A stretch of 35,654 nucleotides of DNA from Acidobacteriaceae bacterium (GCA_025449575.1 JANWJB010000009.1:1-35654); one strand, 5' to 3'; shown: positions 26,646 to 34,567, numbered from the stretch's first letter. Made by a program: numbers and translations. The notes: generated from the sequence alone by a model not told the origin.

Positions 26646-27716
26646 ATGCCCACGACTGAAGTCCCAACCACCCCGCCCGGCAGGTCTCCGGAACCTCCTT
26701 CCCGCCGGAAACGATCGAGATATGAGGAGATGGAGCCGGATGAGCTTCTGCACCTTATCGATCAGCTGGAGGATGAGCGCTCCCGCAGCCGGCGGCGCGA
26801 AGGCATTTGGATCTCGGTCATTGCGCACATCATTCTGTTCTGGTTCCTGATTTATGGCCCGCGCTTTCTTCCCCACCAGCCGCGCGTCGTCCCCAACGAT
26901 CAGCTCCAGCAGAAGGACATGACCTTCCTCAACCTTCCACCAGACGCGCTGAAGAATATCAAACCCCGGCCGCACGCCCCGCTTTCCGACAAGAACCGCG
27001 TTGCGCGATCGCCTCACCCCACGCCGGATCGCAAGACTTTGCAGCAGCTACAATCCATGCTTCCCGCGGGACCGCCTCACCCTACCGCTCCCGCTGCTGC
27101 GCCCGCGCCGCAACAACCGGCTCCGCAGCCTCCGCGGCAGCAGGCTCAATCGCAGCCCCGGCCGGTGCAGCCAGCGCCGCCGCCGCCGATTCGTCCTGCG
27201 CAGCAGGCGCAGCTCCAGGCGCCTCAGCCGGCTCCGACCCAGCCCAACCTCAATACCGGCTCACAGACCGCCGGCGACGCCATCCAGCAGGCACTTCGGA
27301 ACGCAGCGCGCAATCCCGCTGCATCCGGCGCGTATGGCGCCAATGCCCCCTCCCAGCACCCGGCCATGAATGCCGGCGCCGACATTCTTAGCGACACCAT
27401 GGGTGTCGATTTCGGCCCTTACATGCAGCGCGTGATCGCAGACACCTATCGCGCTTGGCTGCCGATTATTCCGGAGTCCGCCCGGCCGCCGCTCAACAAG
27501 CAGGGCAAGGTCGGCGTTCGCTTCAAGATCTATCCCGATGGCAGCGTCAAGCAGATGATCCTCGAGTTCCCTTCCGGCGATGTCGCCTTGGATCGCGCCG
27601 CCTGGGGGGGAATCACCGGCGCATCTCCATACCCTCCTCTGCCCAAGGCCTTCAAGGGGCCCTATCTGGAGCTTCGCTTCGGCTTCTTCTACAACTTGAA
27701 CCCCAATCAGCAATAA
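26646..27716 (+). CDS. TonB-like energy transducer with Pro-rich linker
   Basis: A 356-residue protein with the classic TonB layout. There is a cytosolic N-terminus rich in charge (RRKRSRYEEME), a single membrane anchor (about 54-71, ISVIAHIILFWFLIY), a long Pro/Gln/Ala-rich periplasmic spacer (about 130-205, many QPAPQPP and PPPPIRP repeats) and a globular C-terminal domain from about 265. That domain contains GKVGVRFKIYPDGSVKQ and a final LELRFGFFYN strand, matching TonB C-terminal features (V-x-F-x-I-x-x-D-G-x-V). Such proteins pass proton-motive energy to outer membrane receptors or take part in envelope processes. No ExbB/ExbD or receptor is nearby. A TolA-like role is an alternative. 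It is upstream of the small membrane ORF and miaA, 44 nt apart. Confidence 0.78.
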   Translation: MPTTEVPTTPPGRSPEPPSRRKRSRYEEMEPDELLHLIDQLEDERSRSRRREGIWISVIAHIILFWFLIYGPRFLPHQPRVVPNDQLQQKDMTFLNLPPDALKNIKPRPHAPLSDKNRVARSPHPTPDRKTLQQLQSMLPAGPPHPTAPAAAPAPQQPAPQPPRQQAQSQPRPVQPAPPPPIRPAQQAQLQAPQPAPTQPNLNTGSQTAGDAIQQALRNAARNPAASGAYGANAPSQHPAMNAGADILSDTMGVDFGPYMQRVIADTYRAWLPIIPESARPPLNKQGKVGVRFKIYPDGSVKQMILEFPSGDVALDRAAWGGITGASPYPPLPKAFKGPYLELRFGFFYNLNPNQQ

Positions 27717-27760
27717 GCGCATTTACACTCGGCGTGAGAATGCTTTAGAAGGAAAGCAGG

Positions 27761-27895
27761 ATGCGCCCCGCCTTTGAGCTTCGCAAACGTCAGATCTACG
27801 GGCTTCTGCTGCTCGCCGCGGTGTTGCTCATCGCTGCTCTTTGCCGCGCGCCGCTGCGCGACATCTTTCCTCCCGGCTGGTGGAGAGCGTGGTAG
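27761..27895 (+). CDS. Small single-pass membrane protein, 44 residues (unrecognised)
   Basis: Too short for the ORF track. Translating from ATG 27761 gives 44 codons then TAG at 27893: a basic start (MRPAFELRKRQIYG), one hydrophobic helix (LLLLAAVLLIAAL, about 15-27), then PLRDIFPPGWWRAW. A purine-rich GGAAAGCAGG lies directly upstream as a ribosome site. It overlaps the chosen miaA GTG start by 7 nt, which would couple the two. I do not recognise a family. The positive-inside N-terminus suggests Nin-Cout topology. The alternative is that it is part of a longer miaA leader. Confidence 0.5.
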   Translation: MRPAFELRKRQIYGLLLLAAVLLIAALCRAPLRDIFPPGWWRAW

Positions 27896-28881
27896 AGAGC
27901 TTCACCGGTGCCTCGCGTCTTTCGCCTGCGTCAAAGCAGGACTCCTCTCTGCCGCTCCTCGTCGTGCTGATGGGGCCGACCGCGAGCGGAAAGACCGCGC
28001 TTTCCATGGCCTTGGCCCGCCGATTCGAAGGCGAGATCGTCAGCTGCGACTCCGCCGCCGTCTATTGCGGCCTTGAGATTGGCGCAGCCAAGCCCTCCCG
28101 TGCGCAGCGCGTGGAAATTCCGCACCACCTGATTGATGTAGCACGTCTGCAGGAGCCCTACAGTGCGGGTGACTATGCGCGCGCGGCGCGTGCGGCCATC
28201 GCCACCATCGCCGCCCGCGGCAAACTGCCGATCGTGACTGGAGGTACGGGCCTCTACCTACGGGCGCTCCTGGAGGGGCTCTTCGCCGGTCCGCAGCGAG
28301 TGGAACCCCTGCGTCTTCGCTTGCGGGAGCGGTCGGAGCGCCGCGGAAAGCCGTGGGTGCACCGGATCCTCACCCGGCTCGATCCCGCCTCCGCCTCTCG
28401 CATCCATGCCAATGATCTGCCCAAGGTCATCCGGGCAGTCGAGGTGTCTCTTACCGGCCGCCGGCCGATGTCGGAGGCTTGGCGCGCCGGACGCGATCCG
28501 CTGACTGGCTATCGCATTCTGCGCCTCGGCCTTGATCCGGAACGCGCCCGGCTCTATGAGCGCATCAACGTCCGCGCCCGGCAAATGTTTGCCGACGGCC
28601 TGATCGAAGAAACGAGAGAGTTGCTGGCACACTCCGGCTCCGTCGCCGCAGATGTCCCTGCACCGCTGAACTCGCTCGGCTACCGGCAGGCGGTCCAGCA
28701 CCTACGCGGCCTACTCACGCTAGAGCAAGCCGTCGCCGCCGCGAGCCAGGGCCATCGCAACTATGCCAAGCGGCAGATTACCTGGTTCCGCCGCGAGCCC
28801 GCTGTGCATTGGCTGCGCGGCTTCGGCGATGATCCTGACATTCAAGCCCGGGCCGCGAGCCTGATCGCGGAGAAGGCTTGA
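27889..28881 (+). CDS. miaA: tRNA dimethylallyltransferase MiaA
   Basis: This enzyme transfers a dimethylallyl group to N6 of A37 in tRNAs reading codons that start with U. Seen: P-loop GPTASGKT, the DSAAVY and GAAKP region (family DSxQVYxGxxIGTAKP), PHHLID, TGGTGLYLRALLEG, and the C-terminal NSLGYRQ and RNYAKRQ-TWFRR motifs. The track begins at TTG 27841 with a long leader overlapping the small ORF. I moved the start to GTG 27889, after a GGAG, giving 330 residues; a start further in (about 27955) would fit the family length better but lacks an obvious codon. The gene ends in a short tandem duplication. Confidence 0.93.
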   Translation: MVESFTGASRLSPASKQDSSLPLLVVLMGPTASGKTALSMALARRFEGEIVSCDSAAVYCGLEIGAAKPSRAQRVEIPHHLIDVARLQEPYSAGDYARAARAAIATIAARGKLPIVTGGTGLYLRALLEGLFAGPQRVEPLRLRLRERSERRGKPWVHRILTRLDPASASRIHANDLPKVIRAVEVSLTGRRPMSEAWRAGRDPLTGYRILRLGLDPERARLYERINVRARQMFADGLIEETRELLAHSGSVAADVPAPLNSLGYRQAVQHLRGLLTLEQAVAAASQGHRNYAKRQITWFRREPAVHWLRGFGDDPDIQARAASLIAEKA

Positions 28882-28893
28882 TCGCGGAGAAGG
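28862..28893 (+). repeat. 17-bp tandem duplication across the miaA stop codon
   Basis: TGATCGCGGAGAAGG occurs at 28862-28876 and again at 28879-28893, separated by CT. The first copy encodes the C-terminal LIAEK of MiaA, and the second begins with the TGA stop itself. This looks like a slippage duplication that either created the present stop or left a copy just beyond it. Confidence 0.8.
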
Positions 28894-29007
28894 AACGAAA
28901 GCCGCATCGGCTACGTTGTAGCCTCTTGATATCGGCATCCCCCAGGGGCTTCTTCTCCTCCGCTCGTCGCCGCATAGCGCGGGCGGTAGCAAGCGCCTCG
29001 AATGACG

Positions 29008-29023
29008 CCAGGCGAGCGCCTGG
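29008..29023. repeat. Hairpin CCAGGCG-AG-CGCCTGG upstream of phosphoribosyltransferase
   Basis: A perfect 7-bp inverted repeat with a 2-nt centre, about 40 nt before the phosphoribosyltransferase start and 130 nt after miaA. It may end miaA transcription (no T-run seen) or act as an operator. The rest of 28894-29064 shows nothing recognisable. Confidence 0.4.
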
Positions 29024-29064
29024 AATATTCTGGTTGAGAACGGCGCAGGATCTGACGGGACACT

Positions 29065-29718
29065 ATGTTTTTTGCAGATCGATTCGAAGCGGGGCGGCTG
29101 CTTGCGGCTCTGCTAGGGGAATATGCGGGAGACCGCGAGGCAATCGTGTTGGCGCTGCCGCGTGGCGGCGTTCCCGTAGGCTTCGAAATCGCGGCCGCGC
29201 TGCGTCTTCCTCTGGATGTTTTGGTGGTGCGCAAGCTGGGCGTTCCCGGCCAGCCGGAGCTGGCGCTGGGCGCCATCGCCTCCGGCGGTATTCGCTTCAT
29301 CAACCAAGACGTGGTGGAGGCTTTCTGTCTCTCGTCAGAGTCCATTGAGAGAATCGCCGCGGCGGAGGAAGCAGAGCTGGAGCGCCGCGAGCGCGAGTAC
29401 CGCGGGTCGCGGCTCGCGCTTGACCCGAAAGGCCGCACCGTCATTCTGGCTGACGACGGGCTGGCTACCGGCTCGTCCATGCGGGCCGCCGCGCAAGCCC
29501 TGCGCCTTCGCCGGCCGGCGAAAATAATCGCCGCGCTCCCGGTAGGTTCGCCGGAGGCCTGTGCCGCCCTCTCCCTCGAGGTAGACAGCTTGGTTTGCCT
29601 CAATTGCCCAGACAGATTTCAGGCTGTCGGCCAATGGTATGAGCGATTCGACCAAGTCGCCGATACGGACGTGCAGCAGCTCTTGCGGCGCTCCGCTGAC
29701 CTACTGCCGGTCTGCTAG
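29065..29718 (+). CDS. Phosphoribosyltransferase-domain protein
   Basis: A 217-residue type I phosphoribosyltransferase fold protein. Its PRPP-binding loop is VILADDGLATGSSM (126-139), hydrophobics followed by D-D/E-G-x-A-T-G-x-S/T. ALPRGGVPVGFEIA (30-43) and VRKLGVPGQPELALGAIA (55-72) are typical of the stand-alone putative phosphoribosyltransferases often annotated as PRTase/hydrolase. Residues 90-120 form a charged helical hood (ERIAAAEEAELERREREY). The nucleobase acceptor cannot be told from sequence. It begins with ATG about 183 nt after miaA and ends before a structured convergent spacer. Confidence 0.82.
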   Translation: MFFADRFEAGRLLAALLGEYAGDREAIVLALPRGGVPVGFEIAAALRLPLDVLVVRKLGVPGQPELALGAIASGGIRFINQDVVEAFCLSSESIERIAAAEEAELERREREYRGSRLALDPKGRTVILADDGLATGSSMRAAAQALRLRRPAKIIAALPVGSPEACAALSLEVDSLVCLNCPDRFQAVGQWYERFDQVADTDVQQLLRRSADLLPVC

Positions 29719-29720
29719 AG

Positions 29721-29810
29721 CCGATTCACGATAGGTGTACGCCGAGGCACATCCACCCTACGCGGCTTTTCCGTTCAGAACTACGGTGGCGCATAGCAAT
29801 CGTGAATCCG
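29721..29810. repeat. Structured inverted-repeat spacer between convergent genes
   Basis: GATTCACGAT (29723-29732) is repeated inverted as ATCGTGAATC (29799-29808), 11 of 12 when extended by two. Inside it CCACCCTA (29753-29760) pairs with TACGGTGG (29782-29789) at 7 of 8. The ~90-bp stem-loop element lies between the phosphoribosyltransferase and ndk, which point at each other. It may be a bidirectional terminator or a small repeat element. Confidence 0.5.
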
Positions 29811-29832
29811 CTCGAACGGATGTGAATAGGTC

Positions 29833-30249
29833 CTAAATCAGTTCGTGACCGGCAAAGAAGTAGCCTATCTCGAAGGCTGCCGTCTCTTCTCCATCTGAGC
29901 CGTGAATGGCATTCTCCTCAATCGAGCGCGCGAACTTCTTGCGGATAGTTCCCGGCTCGGCATCGGCCGGGTTGGTGGCTCCCATCGCCTTGCGCAGATC
30001 CGCAATGGCGTTCTCCTTCTCCAGCACCATGGCCACAATGGAACCCGAGGACATGAATGTGGTCAGCGAATCGAAAAACGGCCGCTTCGCGTGGACCGCA
30101 TAGAAGCCCTGTGCCTGGGGCTTGGAAAGCACCATCTTCTTAATCGCGACAATCGTAAAACCGGCCTTCTGAAGCTCGGCAAGAATAGCGGCGGTCTGGC
30201 CCGCGCGGACGGCGTCGGGCTTGAGGATGCTGAAGGTTCGCTGCGCCAA
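29833..30249 (-). CDS. ndk: Nucleoside diphosphate kinase
   Basis: Transfers the gamma phosphate of ATP to nucleoside diphosphates through a phosphohistidine. Seen: the N-terminal ERTF-like [12 protein letters not shown], the KRPFF and [10 protein letters not shown] segments, PGTIRKKFA, and the active site NAIHGSD with His116. At 138 residues it has the family length and is complete. The ATG at 30249 is preceded by AGGAGAACGATCC on the minus strand, a plausible Shine-Dalgarno. It lies between the structured spacer and the toxin gene, in the same direction as the TA pair and suc genes. Confidence 0.96.
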   Translation of the reverse strand: MAQRTFSILKPDAVRAGQTAAILAELQKAGFTIVAIKKMVLSKPQAQGFYAVHAKRPFFDSLTTFMSSGSIVAMVLEKENAIADLRKAMGATNPADAEPGTIRKKFARSIEENAIHGSDGEETAAFEIGYFFAGHELI

Positions 30250-30309
30250 TGGATCGTTCTCCTAAAAATGTGGTTAGTTCCAGTGTATTGCAGGCCTGCA
30301 GCGGCGTGA

Positions 30310-30690
30310 TTACCAGACCGCTCGCGGATAGTGTTTCCTGATCTCCTGATCGGCGGAAACCAGAGGCGCAAGCCCGTTGGCTTTCGCCTGCGCCACGATG
30401 GTTCGGTCAAAAGGATCCCGCGTCCACTTCTCGTCGAGAACCACATCGGCAACGCGCGGAAAGGCGAGGTCGCAGACCCGCACTCCTGCCTCAAGCCCAA
30501 CCTTGAGCAAGATGGCGCGCGCGGGAAGCCTGATTCGGTGTGCCTCATAGAGGTATTCCAACTCGACGAGCACCATCGGCGAAATCAGCAGATCGGCCCT
30601 CTCCAGTCGGCGCTGTGCTTTTGGAGCAATCCGCGCGCGATCGCCCTGAGCCAGCCACACCACGACGTTGGTGTCGAGGTAGGCGATCAC
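30310..30690 (-). CDS. VapC-type PIN-domain toxin
   Basis: A PIN-fold ribonuclease, probably an inhibitor of translation that cleaves RNA when free of its antitoxin. Seen, numbering from the chosen start: Asp6 in YLDTN, Glu43 in LVELEYL, Asp92/Asp95 in RDPFDR, and Asp114 in SADQEI, the acidic metal-binding set. The track starts at GTG 30714, but GTG at 30690 gives VIAYLDTN at the N-terminus as in the family, and overlaps the antitoxin stop by 4 nt (GTGA). At 126 residues it is complete. The cognate partner lies directly upstream. Confidence 0.88.
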   Translation of the reverse strand: MIAYLDTNVVVWLAQGDRARIAPKAQRRLERADLLISPMVLVELEYLYEAHRIRLPARAILLKVGLEAGVRVCDLAFPRVADVVLDEKWTRDPFDRTIVAQAKANGLAPLVSADQEIRKHYPRAVW

Positions 30691-30932
30691 AAGTCGGACC
30701 AGTCCCGCTCCCACGCGCGTGTCATCTCCTCCAGCAGGGAGGAATCCTTCTGACCCTTACCGGAGTTGACGACTTTCAACGGAGTGAGCCTGGCAAGGCG
30801 CCCAGCAGGCTTATTCTCCGGCGCGATTTGGAACCTGCGTCCTCTGTAAGTGACCCAGATCTCGCTGCCGTTCAGCGCTTCATCGACCAAGGCGAAGATG
30901 TTTTGCCGAAATCGGGTGATGGAGACTTCCAT
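30687..30932 (-). CDS. Phd/YefM-like antitoxin
   Basis: The track ORF (to 31118) is longer, but ATG 30932 is preceded by GGAGG six bases upstream and yields an 81-residue protein starting MEVSITRFRQNIFALVDEAL. This matches the Phd/YefM pattern of an N-terminal DNA-binding domain (V-S-x-x-x-F-R-x-x-x-x-x-L-x-D-E) followed by a short beta-hairpin (EIWVTYRGRRFQI). The C-terminal part (SSLLEEMTRAWERDW) is a helix likely to block the VapC active site. It is expected to repress its own promoter, where ATGTACAT palindromes lie. It overlaps the toxin gene by 4 nt. Confidence 0.82.
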   Translation of the reverse strand: MEVSITRFRQNIFALVDEALNGSEIWVTYRGRRFQIAPENKPAGRLARLTPLKVVNSGKGQKDSSLLEEMTRAWERDWSDL

Positions 30933-30944
30933 GTCCCGCCTCCA

Positions 30945-30975
30945 ATGTACATACTGTGGTGTACGGCATGTACAT
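30945..30975 (-). promoter_or_regulatory. Candidate TA operator with repeated ATGTACAT palindromes
   Basis: ATGTACAT occurs at 30945-30952 and again at 30968-30975, 23 bp apart (about two helical turns), each a perfect 8-bp palindrome. A third TGTAC lies between them at 30960-30964. The block is immediately upstream of the antitoxin Shine-Dalgarno, where Phd-type antitoxins normally bind. The promoter itself is not resolved. Confidence 0.6.
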
Positions 30976-31009
30976 AGACAAGGACAATGGACCGGGGGGA
31001 GCCTCATGT

Positions 31010-31034
31010 CGGGCTCAGAATAGGACGGAGCCCG
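31010..31034 (-). terminator. Hairpin CGGGCTC...GAGCCCG downstream of sucD
   Basis: A perfect 7-bp inverted repeat with an 11-nt loop lies about 25 nt past the sucD stop on the minus strand. A further palindrome CTCCCGGGAG sits between them (31042-31051). No U-tract is present, so termination is only suggested. It separates sucCD from the toxin-antitoxin genes. Confidence 0.35.
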
Positions 31035-31056
31035 GCTGATTCTCCCGGGAGTTGTC

Positions 31057-31932
31057 CTAGGCTTTTCCGATCGCCTGCGCGAGCGTTTCGCCGATGGCGG
31101 CCGGGGATTGCACAACACGGATGCCCGCTGCGGCGAGCGCCTTCATCTTGTCCGCTGCCGTTCCCTGGCCTCCGGAGATGATCGCTCCGGCATGGCCCAT
31201 GCGCCGTCCCGGAGGCGCCGTCTGCCCGGCAATGAAGCCGACCACCGGCTTTTTCACATGCTGCTTGATGTAGGCGGCCGCCGCTTCCTCCGCGGTGCCC
31301 CCAATCTCGCCGATCAGAATGATCGATTCCGTCTCCGGATCGTCATTGAGCAGCTTGAGCGCATCCACATGCGTGGTGCCGACGATCGGATCGCCGCCAA
31401 TGCCGATGGCGGTTGATTGCCCGATGCCGCGCTGCGTGAGCTGGTAGACGGCCTCATAGGTCAGCGTGCCCGAGCGGGAGATGATGCCCACGTTGCCCTG
31501 CTTGTGGATCCGGCCGGGCATGATTCCAACCTTGGCTTTGCCGGGCGAGATCACCCCCGGGCAATTGGGGCCGATCAGCCGCGACTTCGACCGCCGCAGG
31601 ACGCTCCACACCTTCACCATGTCGTTGACCGGGATGCCCTCTGTGATGCAAACGATAAGCGACAGCCCGGCATCTTCGGCCTCCAGGATGGCGTCGGCGG
31701 CGAACGGCGGCGGCACGAAGATCGCCGTCACATTGGCGCCTGTCTTCTCAACTCCTTCCGCCATGGTGTTGAATACCGGCCAGCCCTCGTGCGTGGTTCC
31801 GCCCTTGCCCGGCGTGACGCCGCCCACCACGTTGGTGCCATACTCTGCGCAGCCCTTGGCATGAAAGGCGCCTTCTTTGCCTGTGATTCCCTGCACGATC
31901 AGCCGCGTATTCTTATCCACCAAAACAGACAT
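31057..31932 (-). CDS. sucD: Succinyl-CoA synthetase, alpha subunit
   Basis: The alpha subunit of the TCA cycle enzyme that makes ATP or GTP from succinyl-CoA. It binds CoA and carries the phosphohistidine. Seen: the CoA-binding Rossmann start ([18 protein letters not shown]), GGVTPGKGG, a PNCPGVISP segment, and the active-site His in [11 protein letters not shown]. It is 291 residues, normal length. It lies 166 nt downstream of sucC in the same direction, so the two are probably one operon, although the spacer is longer than usual. Confidence 0.97.
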   Translation of the reverse strand: MSVLVDKNTRLIVQGITGKEGAFHAKGCAEYGTNVVGGVTPGKGGTTHEGWPVFNTMAEGVEKTGANVTAIFVPPPFAADAILEAEDAGLSLIVCITEGIPVNDMVKVWSVLRRSKSRLIGPNCPGVISPGKAKVGIMPGRIHKQGNVGIISRSGTLTYEAVYQLTQRGIGQSTAIGIGGDPIVGTTHVDALKLLNDDPETESIILIGEIGGTAEEAAAAYIKQHVKKPVVGFIAGQTAPPGRRMGHAGAIISGGQGTAADKMKALAAAGIRVVQSPAAIGETLAQAIGKA

Positions 31933-32098
31933 GGTTTCGTCCCCAGTTCCTTGTTGTTGGTCCCTAGCTGCTTAAGCGAAATGCCGCTGGAACCGATTCG
32001 GCATTCACCGGCGGCAAAGTCCGCTTTCGCGATTCGATCCTGGCTTCCCGTCCCATGCTCCGGCCCCGCACGCCAACCGCCCCGAAGCTCGGGACCGT

Positions 32099-33283
32099 TC
32101 AGCGACTTGCTGTTGCTGCCGCTGCCTTCACGGCCTTCTGCGCCGCGTCCTGCATGGTTTCGCCAATGATGAAATTCAGCCCCGAGTTCTTCAGGATCTC
32201 CCTGCCTTGCTCGACGTTGGTTCCTTCCAGCCGCAGCACCACCGGAACCTTCACGTTGGTCTTCCGGGCCGCTTCCACCACCCCGGTCGCCAGCGTATCC
32301 ACGCGCAAGATGCCGCCAAAGATGTTGATGAAGACGGCCTGTACGTTGCGGTCGGAGAGCAGAATCTCGAAGGCGTGCTCAATCTGCTGTTGGCTGGCTC
32401 CGCCGCCAACATCCAGAAAGTTGGCCGGCGAGCCGCCCGCATATTGAATGATGTCCATGGTCGCCATGGCCAGCCCTGCGCCATTCACCATGCAGGCGAT
32501 GTTGCCGTCGAGCTTGATGTAGTTCAGCGCATATTTTGACGCCTCGACTTCCAGCGGGTCTTCTTCCGTGATGTCGCGCAGCTCTTTTAGATCCTTGTGA
32601 CGGAAGATCGCGTTATCGTCGAAGTTGATCTTGCAATCGAGCGCCAGCAGCCGGTCATCCTTGGTAGTGATAAACGGATTGATCTCCAGCAGTGAGGCGT
32701 CGGTTTCCACGAAGGCCCGGTAGATGCCGCTCATGAACCGGACCGCATCGTTAATCTGCGTCGGCTTGAGTCCCAGCGCAAACGCCAGCTTGCGCGCCTG
32801 ATAAGGCTGGAAGCCAATGCAGGGCTCGATATAGGTCTTCACGATGGCCTTCGGATCCTTGGCCGCGACCTCTTCGATCTCCATGCCGCCCGCTTGCGAG
32901 GCCATGAACACCAGCTCCGCCGCCGCGCGGTCCAGCACGATGCCCAGATAAAGCTCGCGATCGATGGCCGCCGTCTCCTCGATCAGCAACCGCTGTACCT
33001 TCTGCCCCTGCGGCCCCGTCTGATGCGTGACAAGTTGCATGCCAAGAATCTGCTTGGCGTACTCCTCGGCCTCGGCAATAGTCTTCGCCACCTTCACGCC
33101 GCCGCCCTTGCCGCGGCCTCCAGCATGAATCTGCGCTTTGACCACCACGCCTTTCGCGCCGTTGCTAAAGAGCCGCTTGGCCACGTCGACCGCTTCTTCG
33201 AGCGTGTTGGCCACTTCACCCCGGGGAACGTCCACACCACGCTTCGCCAGGATGTCCTTCGCCTGATATTCGTGAATTTTCAT
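32099..33283 (-). CDS. sucC: Succinyl-CoA synthetase, beta subunit
   Basis: The ATP-grasp beta subunit that holds nucleotide and succinate. Seen: MKIHEYQAKDILAKRGV at the N-terminus, the glycine-rich GGRGKGGGVKVA, EINPF, MVNGAGLAMATMD, and NIFGGI in the C-terminal domain, all characteristic. At 394 residues it is complete. It precedes sucD on the minus strand and is divergent from trpD across about 135 bp. No clear Shine-Dalgarno precedes the ATG. The 166-nt spacer to sucD shows no gene. Confidence 0.97.
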   Translation of the reverse strand: MKIHEYQAKDILAKRGVDVPRGEVANTLEEAVDVAKRLFSNGAKGVVVKAQIHAGGRGKGGGVKVAKTIAEAEEYAKQILGMQLVTHQTGPQGQKVQRLLIEETAAIDRELYLGIVLDRAAAELVFMASQAGGMEIEEVAAKDPKAIVKTYIEPCIGFQPYQARKLAFALGLKPTQINDAVRFMSGIYRAFVETDASLLEINPFITTKDDRLLALDCKINFDDNAIFRHKDLKELRDITEEDPLEVEASKYALNYIKLDGNIACMVNGAGLAMATMDIIQYAGGSPANFLDVGGGASQQQIEHAFEILLSDRNVQAVFINIFGGILRVDTLATGVVEAARKTNVKVPVVLRLEGTNVEQGREILKNSGLNFIIGETMQDAAQKAVKAAAATASR

Positions 33284-33418
33284 AGATTAGTTCGCTTACG
33301 ACCGGCGTTCGGCGCCGTCACCGGCGCTTGGAAGTGATTGCCCGAGCGGAAGTTCCATAGTAAATTCCAGGGGGACGAGCCGTCCAGTTGAGGTGCGGTC
33401 CGGGGCCCTTTCTTTCTT

Positions 33419-34450
33419 ATGTCCAATCTTCGCGCGCTCCTAAAACAATTGGTGGAAGAAGGCGGCGCCTTGACGGAAGAGCAAGGCGCCGCCGCCGTCC
33501 GCGAGATGCTGGAAGGTGAAGCCAGCGACATTGAGATTGCCGCGCTGCTGACGGGAATCTCCGCGCGCGGAGCCTCCGTCGAGGAGCTGACCGGCTTTGT
33601 CCGCGCCATGCGCGAGCTCTGCCGTCCCATTCCTCTCACCGATGAGGAGCGCGCCCAGCTTGTGGATACCTGCGGCACTGGCGGCGACGATCGCGGGACC
33701 TTCAACATCTCCACCGGAGCAGCGCTGGTCGCCGCGGCGGCCGGAGCCAAAGTCGCCAAGCATGGCAACCGCGGCGTGACCTCCAAGTGCGGCTCCGCCG
33801 ATGTGCTGGAAGCGATGGGCATCGCAGTGGAATTGGAGCCGGAGGCCGCCGCCCGATGCCTGCGCCAAACGGGATTCATGTTTCTCTACGCTCCGCTGCT
33901 GCATCCTGCGATGAAACGTGTGCAGCCGGTGCGTAAGGCCCTGGGCTTTCGTTCCATTTTCAACCTGGCCGGTCCGCTCACCAACCCGGCGGGGGCGCGC
34001 GCACAGTTGATGGGGGTTTTCGCCGCAGCCCGGGTCAGCATCATTTCTGAAGCCATGGTGAGGCTAGGCATGCGCCACGCCATGGTCGTCCGGGGCGCCG
34101 ACGGCGTGGATGAGCTCACGTTGCATGGCGTCAGTGAGGTCGCTGAGGTGCGGGACCATCGCGTGCGCCTTTTTCAGCTGGATGCGGCCGCCGCCGGCCT
34201 GGCTCCTGCTCCGCTGTCGGCAATTGCCGGCGGCGACGCCCGCGCCAGCGCGAGCATTCTGGAAGCGGTGCTTAAGGGCGAACGCAGTGCGCGCCGGGAT
34301 GTGGTCCTCTTGAATGCCGCCGCCGCGCTGATCGTTGCCGGCCTCGCCACCGATTTTCCCGCCGGCGTCAGCTTGGCCGCCGAGGCCGTCGATTCCGGCG
34401 CCGGTGCTCGCCTGCTGGCGCGGCTGCGGGAGTTCAAGCAGGCCGGGTGA
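33419..34450 (+). CDS. trpD: Anthranilate phosphoribosyltransferase
   Basis: Joins anthranilate and PRPP to give phosphoribosyl anthranilate, the second committed step of tryptophan synthesis. Seen: DTCGTGGD (83-90, PRPP site), KHGNRGVTSKCGSAD (114-128), the RKALGFRSIFNLAGPLTNP block, and VVRGADGVDE. At 343 residues it is complete. No other trp gene is in the window, so it is an isolated locus here. It ends in a convergent arrangement with the methyltransferase gene, separated by a repeat element. Confidence 0.97.
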   Translation: MSNLRALLKQLVEEGGALTEEQGAAAVREMLEGEASDIEIAALLTGISARGASVEELTGFVRAMRELCRPIPLTDEERAQLVDTCGTGGDDRGTFNISTGAALVAAAAGAKVAKHGNRGVTSKCGSADVLEAMGIAVELEPEAAARCLRQTGFMFLYAPLLHPAMKRVQPVRKALGFRSIFNLAGPLTNPAGARAQLMGVFAAARVSIISEAMVRLGMRHAMVVRGADGVDELTLHGVSEVAEVRDHRVRLFQLDAAAAGLAPAPLSAIAGGDARASASILEAVLKGERSARRDVVLLNAAAALIVAGLATDFPAGVSLAAEAVDSGAGARLLARLREFKQAG

Positions 34451-34455
34451 GATCT

Positions 34456-34567
34456 CCTGGAGCATTTCTGGTTACGGTGTCCACCGAGCGCTGCGCTGCT
34501 TTTCTTGGTAAAAAGCTGCGCTTGTGCAAGCTGTTCCGGGAAACACCTACAGGAGAAATGTTCTAGG
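34456..34567. repeat. MITE-like 112-bp inverted-repeat element between convergent genes
   Basis: CCTGGAGCATTTCT (34456-34469) is mirrored by AGAAATGTTCTAGG (34554-34567), 12 of 14; in RNA both mismatches are G-U pairs. Further in, GGTGT (34476-34480) mirrors ACACC (34543-34547), and the core is a hairpin GCGC-T-GCTTTT / AAAAGC-T-GCGC (34493-34521). The right end covers the stop codon of the methyltransferase gene. It could be a small mobile repeat, a bidirectional terminator or a structured RNA. Confidence 0.55.

Noticed and set aside
26807-27391. Ala/Ser/Arg-rich ORF in a shifted frame of the TonB-like gene
   Set aside because: Explained by the GC-rich Pro/Gln repeats of the TonB-like spacer read in another frame.
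28878-29348. 156-residue ORF overlapping the phosphoribosyltransferase start
   Set aside because: Frame-shifted shadow with arginine- and serine-rich low-complexity sequence; the phosphoribosyltransferase frame has clear motifs.
30933-31118. N-terminal extension of the antitoxin ORF
   Set aside because: ATG 30932 has a GGAGG site and matches the family start; the extension would cross the ATGTACAT operator block.
31417-32169. 250-residue plus-strand ORF across sucD and its upstream spacer
   Set aside because: Antisense shadow of sucD; no domain recognised.
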